In this document: positions 8,358-16,907 of the stretch, piece by piece
Numbering within the stretch: position 1 is the first letter of the stretch
How the letters are laid out: each line of letters opens with the position of its first letter
NCBI GenBank assembly: GCA_002869615.1
Contig: PKUH01000024.1
Coordinates: forward strand, 1-61,195
Direction of reading: 5' to 3'
From: Desulfuromonas sp.
GTDB lineage: Bacteria > Desulfobacterota > Desulfuromonadia > Desulfuromonadales > UBA2294
DNA: 61,195 nucleotides
Translations under genes and position numbers: made by a program
Notes under the pieces: model-generated
Databases searched by the model: none
What the model was told of the DNA's origin: nothing
Seen by the model: the letters and a program-made list of their open reading frames with translations, nothing else

Positions 8358-8699
8358 CTACAGAACCAAAAACAATATAAATACCAATATTGAAATAAAT
8401 AAAGAAAAGATGAAAGCGTACCGTTTGGTTATGAATTTGGAAATTATTGCTCCATTCATTATGGTTGCAATGATTAATGAAGTTAAAAATAATTCGTTAC
8501 CAACTATCGGGCCTAACATAAAAGACCACGGAAAACTGGTGATTGTCAGGGATATTACCAACGTGTAATTTAAGGCACTATATGGATCACCATTTTTCAG
8601 TGTAATTAAATACGCTATGAATAATGATATCAAGATAGGCGATGATGCTAATATGCCGTCTCTTATAAAATTGACAAGCTGTGAGATATGTTTACTCAT
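8358..8699 (-). CDS. hypothetical membrane protein, probable cassette gene
   Basis: A 113-residue, AT-rich gene for a protein with about four hydrophobic segments (roughly 13-31, 43-62, 65-83 and 93-113). No family is recognised. The gene lies between the two attC-like sites and starts just after the GTTGATAT core of the stronger one, exactly the layout of an integron gene cassette. No ribosome-binding site is obvious in the few bases before ATG 8699. Confidence 0.6.
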   Translation of the reverse strand: MSKHISQLVNFIRDGILASSPILISLFIAYLITLKNGDPYSALNYTLVISLTITSFPWSFMLGPIVGNELFLTSLIIATIMNGAIISKFITKRYAFIFSLFISILVFILFLVL

Positions 8700-8702
8700 T
8701 CC

Positions 8703-8812
8703 ATATCAACGGACCAAGCTAAGCGGGCTGGGCCTGGTCACTTTCAAATTAGTAGAAACCTTTACGCGAACCACCGCCGTATTTCCCAGTCCGCTTGAGC
8801 AATTGGTTAGCC
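8703..8812 (-). mobile_element. integron attC site
   Basis: Read on the minus strand, the left arm is GGCTAAC (R'') followed by CAATTGCTCAAGCGGACTGGG. The right arm is CCCAGCCCGCTTAGCTTGG followed by the GTTGATAT core (R'). GCT-C-AAGCGG pairs with GCT-AAGCGG, leaving one extrahelical C in the left arm, and CTGGG pairs with CCCAG. Extrahelical bases like this are the hallmark of single-stranded attC folding. The loop (TACGGCGGTGGTTCGCG) recalls Vibrio-type repeats. The 110-bp length is within the normal range. Confidence 0.8.
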
Positions 8813-8821
8813 ATTCGACCT

Positions 8822-9103
8822 CTACGATTTAAGCATAGAGATGAACATGCCCACCGTTATAAATAAGCCAATATAGAAATAGTAAATTTTAAGTAACAAA
8901 GGTGGCTTGACTAATATTTTAGTTGGTAGGAAAGCCACAATTAAAGTTGGGAGAAAAGCAATGAAGAATGCTATTGCTTCAATTTTTTGCGTGGGAGTGT
9001 TGTTTTCAGCTAACACAATTATGGCAAAACTGACAATCCCACCGATAATAAAAATTGGGACGAATATAAACAGTCTGACAAGTATGACAATAGAATTTTC
9101 CAT
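8822..9103 (-). CDS. hypothetical membrane protein, probable cassette gene
   Basis: A 93-residue, AT-rich gene encoding three hydrophobic segments (about 6-29, 40-62 and 70-91). The family is not recognised. The stop codon is nine bases from the outer core of the attC site at 8703-8812, as expected for a cassette gene followed by its own attC. Upstream of ATG 9103 lies GTTAGCC (9110-9116, minus strand), a possible recombination core marking the cassette's left end. Confidence 0.6.
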   Translation of the reverse strand: MENSIVILVRLFIFVPIFIIGGIVSFAIIVLAENNTPTQKIEAIAFFIAFLPTLIVAFLPTKILVKPPLLLKIYYFYIGLFITVGMFISMLKS

Positions 9104-9109
9104 ATATGT

Positions 9110-9116
9110 GGCTAAC
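9110..9116 (-). other. possible integron core site (attI or attC R')
   Basis: The minus strand reads GTTAGCC seven bases before the first small gene of the cluster. It is one base away from the GTTRRRY consensus. No pairing left arm was found further upstream, so this could be a relic attI. No integrase gene is present nearby. Confidence 0.35.
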
Positions 9117-9324
9117 TACTGATTAGACGGAATTATTTCCGCATAATATTCACTGTGAATTACTAAAGAACTGGCTACAGCTTCATGATTCCAGCAACTT
9201 AACATTTTGATCTGTAATATTGAAAATGAAAATGCGACCAATTCCCATCAATTTAATAAACAAAAAAGTTACCCATAATTCCGTCAAATGACGAAAAAAA
9301 TTATCAGGTATACTCAAAAATAAT

Positions 9325-9345
9325 TCGGCTCATTATAGCAACCAT
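9325..9345 (-). promoter_or_regulatory. candidate extended -10 promoter for the small-gene cluster
   Basis: The minus strand contains TGCTATAAT (TATAAT at 9332-9337), a good extended -10 element, with no clear -35 box. It lies about 220 bases upstream of the first cassette-like gene. The stretch 9117-9370 is otherwise AT-rich and gene-free. Confidence 0.4.
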
Positions 9346-9377
9346 TTCTTACATTTTTCTTACATCTGGAGGGAAAA

Positions 9378-9965
9378 TCAGGTGCTCCTGAATTTTTCTT
9401 GCAGGTGCCGTTGGGCTTCGACCAGGAAGCGGGCAGAGTCTTCTTCCAGCTCGTCATAATGTTTCAGTAACTCACCATACCCCTCGGCCAGCGGATTCTC
9501 CCGCTTGATCCGCTCACCAATGCGGATCAGGGCGCGCTCCATCACCTCGACCTCGCGGTAGGAGACGAGCCAGTTGTATTGAATCATGCGTGGGGCGACA
9601 GCTTGTAGCTTTTCCGGCAGGATGTGTTGGTATTCCTCGAGCAGGAGGTAGGTCTCTAAGGCGAATTCCTCGAGGGTCCCCTCGGCGTGCCGGTCCCAGT
9701 TGCGGGCAAGGAAGTGATCGTAGAATACATCGATGAGAATGCCGCGGAAATAGCCAAAGCGGGGATCGATCCGTTCACGGCTGGCGTTGACCGCCGGGCT
9801 GACCTGGGAAAAGGAATCGATGCTCCGGTGCTGACGCAGGCCGTGGATGATCTGCGGATGGTAGGGTGCCTTTTCGAGCCGTCCTTTGACGAAATCGCCC
9901 ATCATATTGCCGAGGCGGACGAGGGGGGTCGGATCGGAGAGGTGGAGGTGCATCAGGTAGTTCAT
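9378..9965 (-). CDS. acpH: ACP phosphodiesterase (DUF479)
   Basis: A 195-residue protein matching the AcpH/YajB family, which removes 4'-phosphopantetheine from holo-acyl carrier protein in the cytoplasm. Family features are the N-terminal MNYLMHLHLSD, GNMMGDFVKG near 20-29 and HRSIDSFS. FGYFRGILIDVFYDHFLARNW adds the Asp/His pattern of the HD-like metal site. In-frame codons extend upstream to 10091, but that extension overlaps the neighbour and lacks family character, so ATG 9965 is chosen. It lies seven bases after the DUF362 gene and is probably co-transcribed. Confidence 0.88.
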   Translation of the reverse strand: MNYLMHLHLSDPTPLVRLGNMMGDFVKGRLEKAPYHPQIIHGLRQHRSIDSFSQVSPAVNASRERIDPRFGYFRGILIDVFYDHFLARNWDRHAEGTLEEFALETYLLLEEYQHILPEKLQAVAPRMIQYNWLVSYREVEVMERALIRIGERIKRENPLAEGYGELLKHYDELEEDSARFLVEAQRHLQEKFRST

Positions 9966-9972
9966 ACTGAGA

Positions 9973-10788
9973 TTATAAGGCGGAAACGGTCTGCTGTCCC
10001 GTTTCACCGCTTCCGAGGACGCCGTCCGCCATACGGATATGCTCGATATCGGTCCAGTCGAGGCCGAGCAAGGCGGCACCGGCCGCATCAACGGCGACCG
10101 GATCGGTGCCGACGATCAGCTTGCCGAGCGGCGGTTCGCAGTGGGCGCCGCCGAGGTGGTATTCCGGCATGCCGATGCTGGCATCGACGAGGGCGAGGTC
10201 GGGGGCGCGGTGGCGGTTCAGCTCGAAGATCGATTGGTGCATCCGGTTGTGAAAGGATGATTTCTTCCAGTAGCCGCCCTGCTGATAGTGGCTCGGTGGG
10301 GCGCAGCCGATCATGTTTTTCATCGAAACCGTTACATCGGCCAGCGAATGGGCCTTGAGCACCGGCACCGAGACGACAAAACTTTCGAACAGGATCTCCG
10401 GCAGGTACATCTCCGGGAAAATCGTGCAGTCGCTGATTTCCAGACGGCGCAGTGGCGCCTCGTTGAGGTCGATCAGCGGGATGTTGTGACGGACGGCAAT
10501 CTGGCGATAGCCGAGCTCCTGGTAGATTTCGGTGGTCGAAAGCTGGCGGTCACCGCTCCCTTCGGCGATGACAATCTCGCCGTCACAGTTTTCTGAAATG
10601 GCGACAACCAATGCTTCGGCGATACTGACCGGCAGGGTGATCGGCGGTGGTGACGCATTGACCAGGTTCGGCTTGATCAGGATTTTCCGTTGGTCACGCA
10701 AAACGTCAAACGCCCCGGCATTGGCCAGGGCGGTATGGACTGATTCTTCAGCTGAGATGTAGTTTTCAATGTGACAAGGTTTAGCCAT
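9973..10788 (-). CDS. DUF362 domain protein
   Basis: A 271-residue protein with the DUF362 pattern: ILIKPNLVNASPP near 35-47, IAEGSGDRQ near 93-101, VPVLKAHSLADVTVSMKNMIGC near 140-165 and GTDPVAVDAAGAALLGLD near 225-242. The family is common in anaerobes. Some members carry ferredoxin domains, but none is present here. No biochemical role is established to my knowledge. It is followed within seven bases by acpH. Confidence 0.85.
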   Translation of the reverse strand: MAKPCHIENYISAEESVHTALANAGAFDVLRDQRKILIKPNLVNASPPPITLPVSIAEALVVAISENCDGEIVIAEGSGDRQLSTTEIYQELGYRQIAVRHNIPLIDLNEAPLRRLEISDCTIFPEMYLPEILFESFVVSVPVLKAHSLADVTVSMKNMIGCAPPSHYQQGGYWKKSSFHNRMHQSIFELNRHRAPDLALVDASIGMPEYHLGGAHCEPPLGKLIVGTDPVAVDAAGAALLGLDWTDIEHIRMADGVLGSGETGQQTVSAL

Positions 10789-10816
10789 GATCCTGTGCCC
10801 GCGGGCTCCGGATTGA

Positions 10817-12178
10817 TTACATCATGAGGATCTTGTTCTTGAGGATCAGGATCTCAAACGACATCGCCATCTTCGCCGCCAGTTTCTGCAGATCGAGCAG
10901 TTTCTCCGGCAGGTCGGCGCTTTTGTCGTCGATATAGATGATGGTGACAACCCGGCCCATGACGATAACCGGAACGAGCAGGGCGGTCGGCGGCATATTG
11001 CCGCCCATCGATTCAACGAGCCGGAGATTGTCGGCGCTGGCTTTCGGGATCGGGCCGATATAGTAACTGGCGGTGTCGATGACCGTCTTCAGGATCGAGG
11101 GGTGATCGAGGGTAATCTGGAACTGCCCGAAATCGGTTTTGGGCTTAACATCGACATAAAGTTTCCATCCCTGAACTACTTGTCCACGGATCTGGAAGAG
11201 GGCGGCGCGGTCGACTTCCTGGCCGAGATGCGCGATCAGGCTGTCGGCAATATCCTCGCGATCAGCCGGATCGGCCAGGTGTTTGAAGACTTCCTCGATC
11301 GAGAAAGAATCAATACTCGCGATGCTCTCCTCAACGATATCGGCCTCGGCGAGATCAAAGACTTCGTCCGGCTCGGGCTCCGGTTTTTTTGCCGGCGCCG
11401 CCGGTTTCGGTGGAGCGGCAGCCGGCTTTCGCTCTGGCGCTGCCGGCTTCGGCGGCTCCTCGATCACTTCGTCGTCTTCGTCATCTTCAAACTTTATCGT
11501 GCGGGCCGTTTTCTTTTTCGTCTCCTGCTTGGTCTTCTCTATCGCTTCCTGCTCAGATTCTTTCTTCCTGGCCTCGAGGTGTTTCTGTCGCTGCGTCTCC
11601 ATGTCCTTGATTTTTGGCGCAACGGTGGCCGGAACTTCTTCCGGCATGATTTCGTTGCCGACCTTGTCAGGTGAGCTGACCTCTAATTCATCGCGTAAAG
11701 ATCCCTCGACTTTCTTGCTGACCTGGACGTAGCGGATTTCCCGCGGGATGTGGTAATACTTTTCCAGGGCGAGGATCAGACGAACTTCGGCGGCGACAGC
11801 CGGACGCACGATCAGACCGGTCCGGAAGGAGATCTCATCGATCGCCTTGAGGTCGGACGGGTTGGCCATGACCAGGGTCAGCTTGCGATGTTCGATCGAA
11901 AAAGGTACGACCTGGTACTGTTCGGCAATGTCGCGGGGGATAAGGTGGATCACATCATCCGGAATATTGTGGAGTTCTTCACCGGAAACGAGCGGAACCC
12001 GGAGCATGCGGCTCAGGGTCTTGGCGATATCATCTTCACGAACGAAGTCGAGCTCGATCAGGTTGGTGCCGAGCTTGCCACCAAAAATAACCTGGTATTT
12101 CAACGCCTCCTCGAGTTGATGAGGCGAGATTACACCCTCCTGGACCAGGAGTTCACCGAGTTTCATTGCAGCTGCCAT
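10817..12178 (-). CDS. MshEN (GspE N-terminal) domain protein without ATPase
   Basis: A 453-residue protein. Residues 1-145 form two GspE/MshE N-terminal modules (KLGELLVQEGVISPHQLEEAL, then VPFSIEHRKLTLVMANPSDL). In other proteins such modules bind c-di-GMP or partner proteins. A charged Lys/Glu/Pro-rich linker covers about 165-275, then an acidic segment. The C-terminus (about 290-453) may be GAF- or roadblock-like but is unassigned. No Walker A motif is present, so it is not a secretion ATPase. A c-di-GMP-responsive regulator is a reasonable guess. It stands alone between the DUF362 and aldolase genes. Confidence 0.75.
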   Translation of the reverse strand: MAAAMKLGELLVQEGVISPHQLEEALKYQVIFGGKLGTNLIELDFVREDDIAKTLSRMLRVPLVSGEELHNIPDDVIHLIPRDIAEQYQVVPFSIEHRKLTLVMANPSDLKAIDEISFRTGLIVRPAVAAEVRLILALEKYYHIPREIRYVQVSKKVEGSLRDELEVSSPDKVGNEIMPEEVPATVAPKIKDMETQRQKHLEARKKESEQEAIEKTKQETKKKTARTIKFEDDEDDEVIEEPPKPAAPERKPAAAPPKPAAPAKKPEPEPDEVFDLAEADIVEESIASIDSFSIEEVFKHLADPADREDIADSLIAHLGQEVDRAALFQIRGQVVQGWKLYVDVKPKTDFGQFQITLDHPSILKTVIDTASYYIGPIPKASADNLRLVESMGGNMPPTALLVPVIVMGRVVTIIYIDDKSADLPEKLLDLQKLAAKMAMSFEILILKNKILMM

Positions 12179-12259
12179 ACGGCCCCCAACAGTATTAAAA
12201 CGGACAAGTAGTAAAGGTTACAAACAATCCGACTATTTAAAACCAGATTTTGTCAATAG

Positions 12260-13423
12260 TCAACCGTTAGCTTCGAGCCGCCGGAAATATTCATTCCGGC
12301 ACCATTCTTCGGTGGCAATCATGGCGGCCAGGGCGTCCCTGAAGCCATCCCGGCCGATTGCAAAAACACCATGTCCGAAAACCATGACCGCTCCGGGCTC
12401 GCCGATCACCGGGGCGATGCGTTCAGCCAGGCCGCCGGCGCCGACTTCTCCGGCAACAATCGGGATAGTGCCGACCTGGCGAACATGCGGGCAATCTTTC
12501 CAGCAATCGGTGATCGGGCACTCGGCCGTTTCACAGATCATGCTCATGATGACGGCAAATTTCGGATGTCCGTGCAGCAGGGTCCGGGCGCCGGTTTGAG
12601 CATAAACCTTCTGGTGCGCCAGCAGTTCGCTCGATGCAGTGATACCGCAGGTCGACGAGTTGTCGATCGGAACCGGGTCGATGCACCCTTCGAGCTCGTC
12701 GAGGGAGGCGGCGGTCTGGGAGATATAGATCGTCTCCTGATGGCGCAGGCTGATATTGCCGAAGAACGAGTCGACCAGTCCGAGCCGCACCGTTTCGCGG
12801 CCGATTCGACAGATCTCATCGAGAATGTGTGCCCGTTCGTCGAGTGTCCCTGCCGGCGCGAACGCGATATCCGATGCAAGCGGCTTGAGCCAGTTTTTCT
12901 GAAAATCGGCGAGCGCCAGTTGTTCCTCTGCGGAGAGACTCTTTTCGCCGAGGATATCGAGCAGGTACTTGACGAACACCGAGTGAAAAATCGAGGAAAC
13001 ATTGATGTAGGCCTGCTCCGGGGTGACCGCGCCGGTGGCGATAATGCCGAGTCCCTCGACCAGGATGCCCTTGCGGTTGCCGAGCAGGCGGGCGAGTTGA
13101 TCGGCCGGCTGCGTCGCCAACTCCTGGTGCCGGACAAACGGGATGTCGTGCAGAAAGGTCCGGGTTTCGGTGTCGCGGGGGACCAGGCAGGACTCGGCCC
13201 GACCGGCTTTTCTGATCAGGAAGTCGGCAAAGGGGAGGGCCGGTTCGACCAGGGCGACGGCGACCACGTTGAGGCGCTCGAGCAATTCGTGTCCCAATTG
13301 ACAGAGATCGTCAGCCCCGGTGCCGACGATGCGATCGTCGTTGGCGAGCAGGGCGCTCCGTCCCGGCCGCCCGGTCCGGTCCAGTTCGAGCTTGTCGAGG
13401 AATTTCTGTGCCTGCCTGATCAT
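12260..13423 (-). CDS. tandem class II aldolase/adducin family protein
   Basis: A 387-residue protein. The C-terminal half is a full class II aldolase domain. It has FGNISLR, SSELLAHQ (Glu), LLHGHPKF (His-x-His zinc ligands) and FGHGVFAIG (third His). Family members are zinc-dependent fuculose-phosphate-type aldolases or epimerases. The N-terminal half (about 1-165) ends in VEGLGIIATGAVTPEQAY, which resembles the end of the same fold but lacks the HxH pair, suggesting a degenerate duplicate. Its ATG overlaps the stop of the AOR gene (ATGA, 13420-13423), implying translational coupling and a shared aldehyde-related pathway. The substrate is unknown. Confidence 0.82.
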   Translation of the reverse strand: MIRQAQKFLDKLELDRTGRPGRSALLANDDRIVGTGADDLCQLGHELLERLNVVAVALVEPALPFADFLIRKAGRAESCLVPRDTETRTFLHDIPFVRHQELATQPADQLARLLGNRKGILVEGLGIIATGAVTPEQAYINVSSIFHSVFVKYLLDILGEKSLSAEEQLALADFQKNWLKPLASDIAFAPAGTLDERAHILDEICRIGRETVRLGLVDSFFGNISLRHQETIYISQTAASLDELEGCIDPVPIDNSSTCGITASSELLAHQKVYAQTGARTLLHGHPKFAVIMSMICETAECPITDCWKDCPHVRQVGTIPIVAGEVGAGGLAERIAPVIGEPGAVMVFGHGVFAIGRDGFRDALAAMIATEEWCRNEYFRRLEANG

Positions 13424-15180
13424 GGTTGCTGCCCGAGGAAGTCGGAGTCGGTAAACCGGCCGTGATCGTCGAGGCCTCTGATCCGGTAGTATTTCCGGCG
13501 CTCCTCGAGGAAGCGGGTTCGATCAATCGGGTTGATGGAGATGCCGTCACCGCTGCTTCCCTCCTCCGTGAAGAAACGCTCCGGCAGGATATCATCAGTA
13601 TCGGCGAAGCCGTTTTCGATATTATAAAACCGTTCGGTCAGGTAGATCCGTTCACCGATCCGCTTGAGTTCCTGCGGTGAGTAATCATGGCCGGTGACTG
13701 CTGACAGAGCTTCGGCGTACTCTTCGAGTGATGCTCCGAAAAACGAGAATTTGCAGGCGACCAGTGAGTCGATAACGGCGTTGCTGTCCTCGGCGATCTT
13801 GATTATCCGGGCTTTGCCGGCGAACGAGAAGCGATCGGTTGCGACCGGTTTGCGCAGAATTTCGTGCGAGATCGGGTAGGCGCGGAGATGACAGCCACCC
13901 CGGTTGCTGGTGCAGTAGGCGAGGGCCATGCCGTAAGCGCCGCGCGGGTCGTAGGCCGGCAGCTCAAGCGATTTGACCGCCATCGCGACCTCCGGATGGC
14001 CGAGCTGTTGCGCCATTCGCCGCGAACCGAGGGCGAGCAGGTCGCCATCGCCGTTGCGGTGGGCAATCGCCGCGAGCAGCTCCCCGAGCTCGGTCGCGGT
14101 CGGGAATTCGCCCCTGATTTCACCCCAGGCGGCAAGGGTCGCGGCGGCGGTGATGGTGTCGAGGCCCATTTCGTTGCAGAGGGTGTTCGCCTTGACGATG
14201 GTGTGCAGATCGTCGATCCGGTTCAGCGCCCCGAAGTGGGAGACGGTTTCATACTCCGGCAGGTGTTCGCCTTGCGGCGTGCTTTTCTTGCACTGGATCG
14301 GGCAGGCGTAGCAGCCGTCTTTCCTGGCCGCGAAGTGTTTGCGGATCGCCGGTCCGGAGTAGTTCGATGAATTCGCGAACAGCGTCTTCCGAAAATTGTC
14401 GGTCGGCGCCATGCGCCGCTGCGCCATCAAATCGACCAGGGCCGGGGTGCCGTATTCGGCAATGCCGAGCTCGCCGAAAATGACCGGCGACGCCCGGAAC
14501 AGGCGCATAATATCCTGCTGCGCCAGGCGCAGTCGATCCGGGTCGGCGACCCGGGTCTTTCGATCACCTTTGACGGTGATCGCCTTGAGTTTTTTATGGC
14601 CCATTACGGCGCCGAGGCCGCCGCGACCGACGGCGTTCCCTTCGCTCATCATGATCGAGGCGTAGAGCACGCCATTCTCTCCGGCCGGACCGATCGCGGC
14701 GACGCTGCTGGCGTTGGCGAAGGCGCGCACGGTCGCCGAAACCGGTTCTCCCCAGAGCAGTGTCGCGTCGTCGAGCCGGGCGCCGTCTGCGGTGATATTG
14801 AGGGCGACCGGCCGGCTGCTTGTCCCGGTCACAACCAGGGCATCGTAACCGGCCTGCTTGAGCCGGTAGGCGAAACGGCCGCCGGCCGAGCAGTCATAAA
14901 TTGTGTTGGTCAGGGGCGACCGGCTCACCACGGCAAGCCGGGCCGCGGTCGGGGCGGCGGTGCCGCACAGCGGACCGACGGCGAAGATCAGCGGCATGTC
15001 GGGATCGAATGGGTCAAGGCGGTAGTAATCGCGCATCATCCTGACCCCGAGGCCGCGGCCGCCGAGATAATTCGACAGCCATTCTCCGGGGATCGGTTGC
15101 GAATGGATAGTACCGGTACTCAGGTTGACGTGCAGGGCCTGGCCTTGCCAGCCGAACGGTTGTTTTCCAGAAACGCTCAT
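13420..15180 (-). CDS. aldehyde ferredoxin oxidoreductase family protein (tungsten/molybdopterin)
   Basis: A 586-residue AOR-family enzyme, normally cytoplasmic. The family oxidises aldehydes to acids with ferredoxin, using a bis-pyranopterin W or Mo cofactor and a [4Fe-4S] cluster. The N-terminal domain shows LHVNLSTGTI and YLGGRGLGVRMM. Cluster ligands CYACPIQC lie near residue 290, and the fourth Cys is probably in DSLVACKFSFF. ATG 15180 starts directly before the domain; an in-frame ATG at 15288 would add 36 unrelated residues. It overlaps the downstream aldolase by four bases. FdhD and MoeA, which serve this kind of cofactor, are about 6 kb away. Confidence 0.88.
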   Translation of the reverse strand: MSVSGKQPFGWQGQALHVNLSTGTIHSQPIPGEWLSNYLGGRGLGVRMMRDYYRLDPFDPDMPLIFAVGPLCGTAAPTAARLAVVSRSPLTNTIYDCSAGGRFAYRLKQAGYDALVVTGTSSRPVALNITADGARLDDATLLWGEPVSATVRAFANASSVAAIGPAGENGVLYASIMMSEGNAVGRGGLGAVMGHKKLKAITVKGDRKTRVADPDRLRLAQQDIMRLFRASPVIFGELGIAEYGTPALVDLMAQRRMAPTDNFRKTLFANSSNYSGPAIRKHFAARKDGCYACPIQCKKSTPQGEHLPEYETVSHFGALNRIDDLHTIVKANTLCNEMGLDTITAAATLAAWGEIRGEFPTATELGELLAAIAHRNGDGDLLALGSRRMAQQLGHPEVAMAVKSLELPAYDPRGAYGMALAYCTSNRGGCHLRAYPISHEILRKPVATDRFSFAGKARIIKIAEDSNAVIDSLVACKFSFFGASLEEYAEALSAVTGHDYSPQELKRIGERIYLTERFYNIENGFADTDDILPERFFTEEGSSGDGISINPIDRTRFLEERRKYYRIRGLDDHGRFTDSDFLGQQP

Positions 15181-15381
15181 GTGGTATTTCTCATATCGAT
15201 TATTATTGTCCGGAACGTGGCCGTCGGGTCTGGCAGTGCGGCTTTCGTCCGGCTGACGCAGTGCCGGATCCTTCGCAGACATAATCACCGATAACAGGCG
15301 GGTGTTGTCAAGCTCTTTCCGGAGCGGCCAGAGACTTGAAGCAGTTTGTCATGATCAGGGAGCTGAGCTGAGGGAACAGGC

Positions 15382-16692
15382 TTACTGCTGCTCGATCGTT
15401 TCGCCGGACTGATGATCACTACGGGCGACCATGGTTCGCGACTCGAACCGGGCGAGCAATGGCTCGATCGTCGATTTGAAGGCGGTCAGGTTTGCCTCGG
15501 AGACCGGCTTGGCCGATTTGGCCTTGACCCGCGATGGATTGACCGGTCGGCCATGCTTGTACATCCGGAAGCAGAGGTGTGGTCCGGTGGCCAGTCCGGT
15601 GCTGCCGACATAACCGATAACCTGCCCCTGGGAGACCCGCTTGCCCTTCTTCATGCCCCGGGCAAAGCTGTTCATGTGCAGGTAGAGGGTCTGGTAGGTG
15701 CCGTTGTGACGGAGCTTGATATGACGACCGTTGTTGCGGTCCTTGGCGATCTTGACAATGGTGCCGTCGCCGACGGCCTTGATCGGGGTGCCGGTCGGGG
15801 CGGCATAATCGATCGCCGGGTGTGCCTTCCAGGTCTTGGTGATCGGGTGGTAGCGGCGCATGGTGAAACCGGATGAGATCCTCGAGAAAGAGAGCGGCGC
15901 TTTCAGGAACATCTTGCGGACGCTTTCGCCATTCTCATCGTAGTAGCCGGCACGGCTTTCGCCATCCCTGTAATAGAAGGCGCGGAAGGTCTCGCCACGG
16001 TTATTGAATTCGGCGGCGAGGATGCGGCCATAACCGGCCGGTTCGCCATCGCGGAAACGTTTTTCAACCAGCGCTTGGAAGGAGTCGCCCTTGCGGATGT
16101 CGAGAATGAAGTCGATGTCCCAGGCAAAGATATCGGCGAGGTTCATCGCCAGCTCGGGTGCCTCGTCGGTCGACGTGACGGCATCGAAGAGCGAGGTTTC
16201 GATCGTGCCGCGAACGAGATCGGTTTTGATCATGTAGTCGATCGGCTGGCGCGAAACATCGAAATTGTCGGTTCCGCGGATAATGATCAGCTGCTCGTCG
16301 CTGTTGATGTCATATTCGAAGCGTTCGAATTCGCCTTCGGTCAGGCAGATCTTGTAGGGCTGCCCGGTGCAGATTCTGGAGAGCGGGAAGACCGAACGGC
16401 TCTTCCGGTTGAGGTCGTCAATCTCCTGCAGGGTCAGGTATTCGTCGAGGAGGACGCTGATCGAATCGCCCTGGCTGACCGCACCTTCAATAAATTCCCG
16501 ACGGATTTCCGGGACGATCTCTTTCGGCGGTGCCTCGGTGTGGGCCTCGGTGTTGGGTGTGATATTGGTGAAGATGAAGGGGACGGAGATGGCAATGATA
16601 GCGAACGCCACCATGTAGAGCGGCAGCAGTGAACGTCGCTTGCGCTTGTTGCGCAGGTTGGATCCCCTGGGGGGATTGAAATCATGATTCAT
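15382..16692 (-). CDS. M23 family peptidase with Cys in the HxH motif
   Basis: A 436-residue membrane-anchored, periplasmic peptidoglycan endopeptidase candidate. It has a basic N-terminus and TM helix (about 24-44), then a LysM/Csd3-like region (about 65-260). The LytM/M23 domain follows, with HPAIDYAAPTGTP (His and Asp ligands) and LYLHMN. The last motif, normally HxH, reads GPHLCFRM, so Cys replaces the usual zinc-ligand His. Cys can bind zinc, so activity may remain. The family resembles MepM/ShyA, which cut stem-peptide crosslinks. It is divergent from the M20 peptidase gene across a 215-bp AT-rich gap. Confidence 0.87.
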   Translation of the reverse strand: MNHDFNPPRGSNLRNKRKRRSLLPLYMVAFAIIAISVPFIFTNITPNTEAHTEAPPKEIVPEIRREFIEGAVSQGDSISVLLDEYLTLQEIDDLNRKSRSVFPLSRICTGQPYKICLTEGEFERFEYDINSDEQLIIIRGTDNFDVSRQPIDYMIKTDLVRGTIETSLFDAVTSTDEAPELAMNLADIFAWDIDFILDIRKGDSFQALVEKRFRDGEPAGYGRILAAEFNNRGETFRAFYYRDGESRAGYYDENGESVRKMFLKAPLSFSRISSGFTMRRYHPITKTWKAHPAIDYAAPTGTPIKAVGDGTIVKIAKDRNNGRHIKLRHNGTYQTLYLHMNSFARGMKKGKRVSQGQVIGYVGSTGLATGPHLCFRMYKHGRPVNPSRVKAKSAKPVSEANLTAFKSTIEPLLARFESRTMVARSDHQSGETIEQQ

Positions 16693-16907
16693 TACAGCCC
16701 GGTCCCTGACACCCGGAATGTTGACCTTCCGAGTGTGAATTATGGCATAATTATATTAAATTAGTGATAATTCTGCCTATAAGTATCATAAAATTATGTC
16801 GTCTGTCCAGCGCTTTTGATAAATCGACTTGCCAGCAGTGCTCCGTTGACGTAAAACCGGAATTGAAAAGCAACAGGCGGACCCATCGATAACACAGAGG
16901 AGAAGTT

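Noticed and set aside
12371-13465. Long plus-strand open frame (364 codons) opposite the class II aldolase gene
   Set aside because: GC-rich antisense shadow; the minus-strand frame has clear aldolase motifs and couples to the AOR gene.
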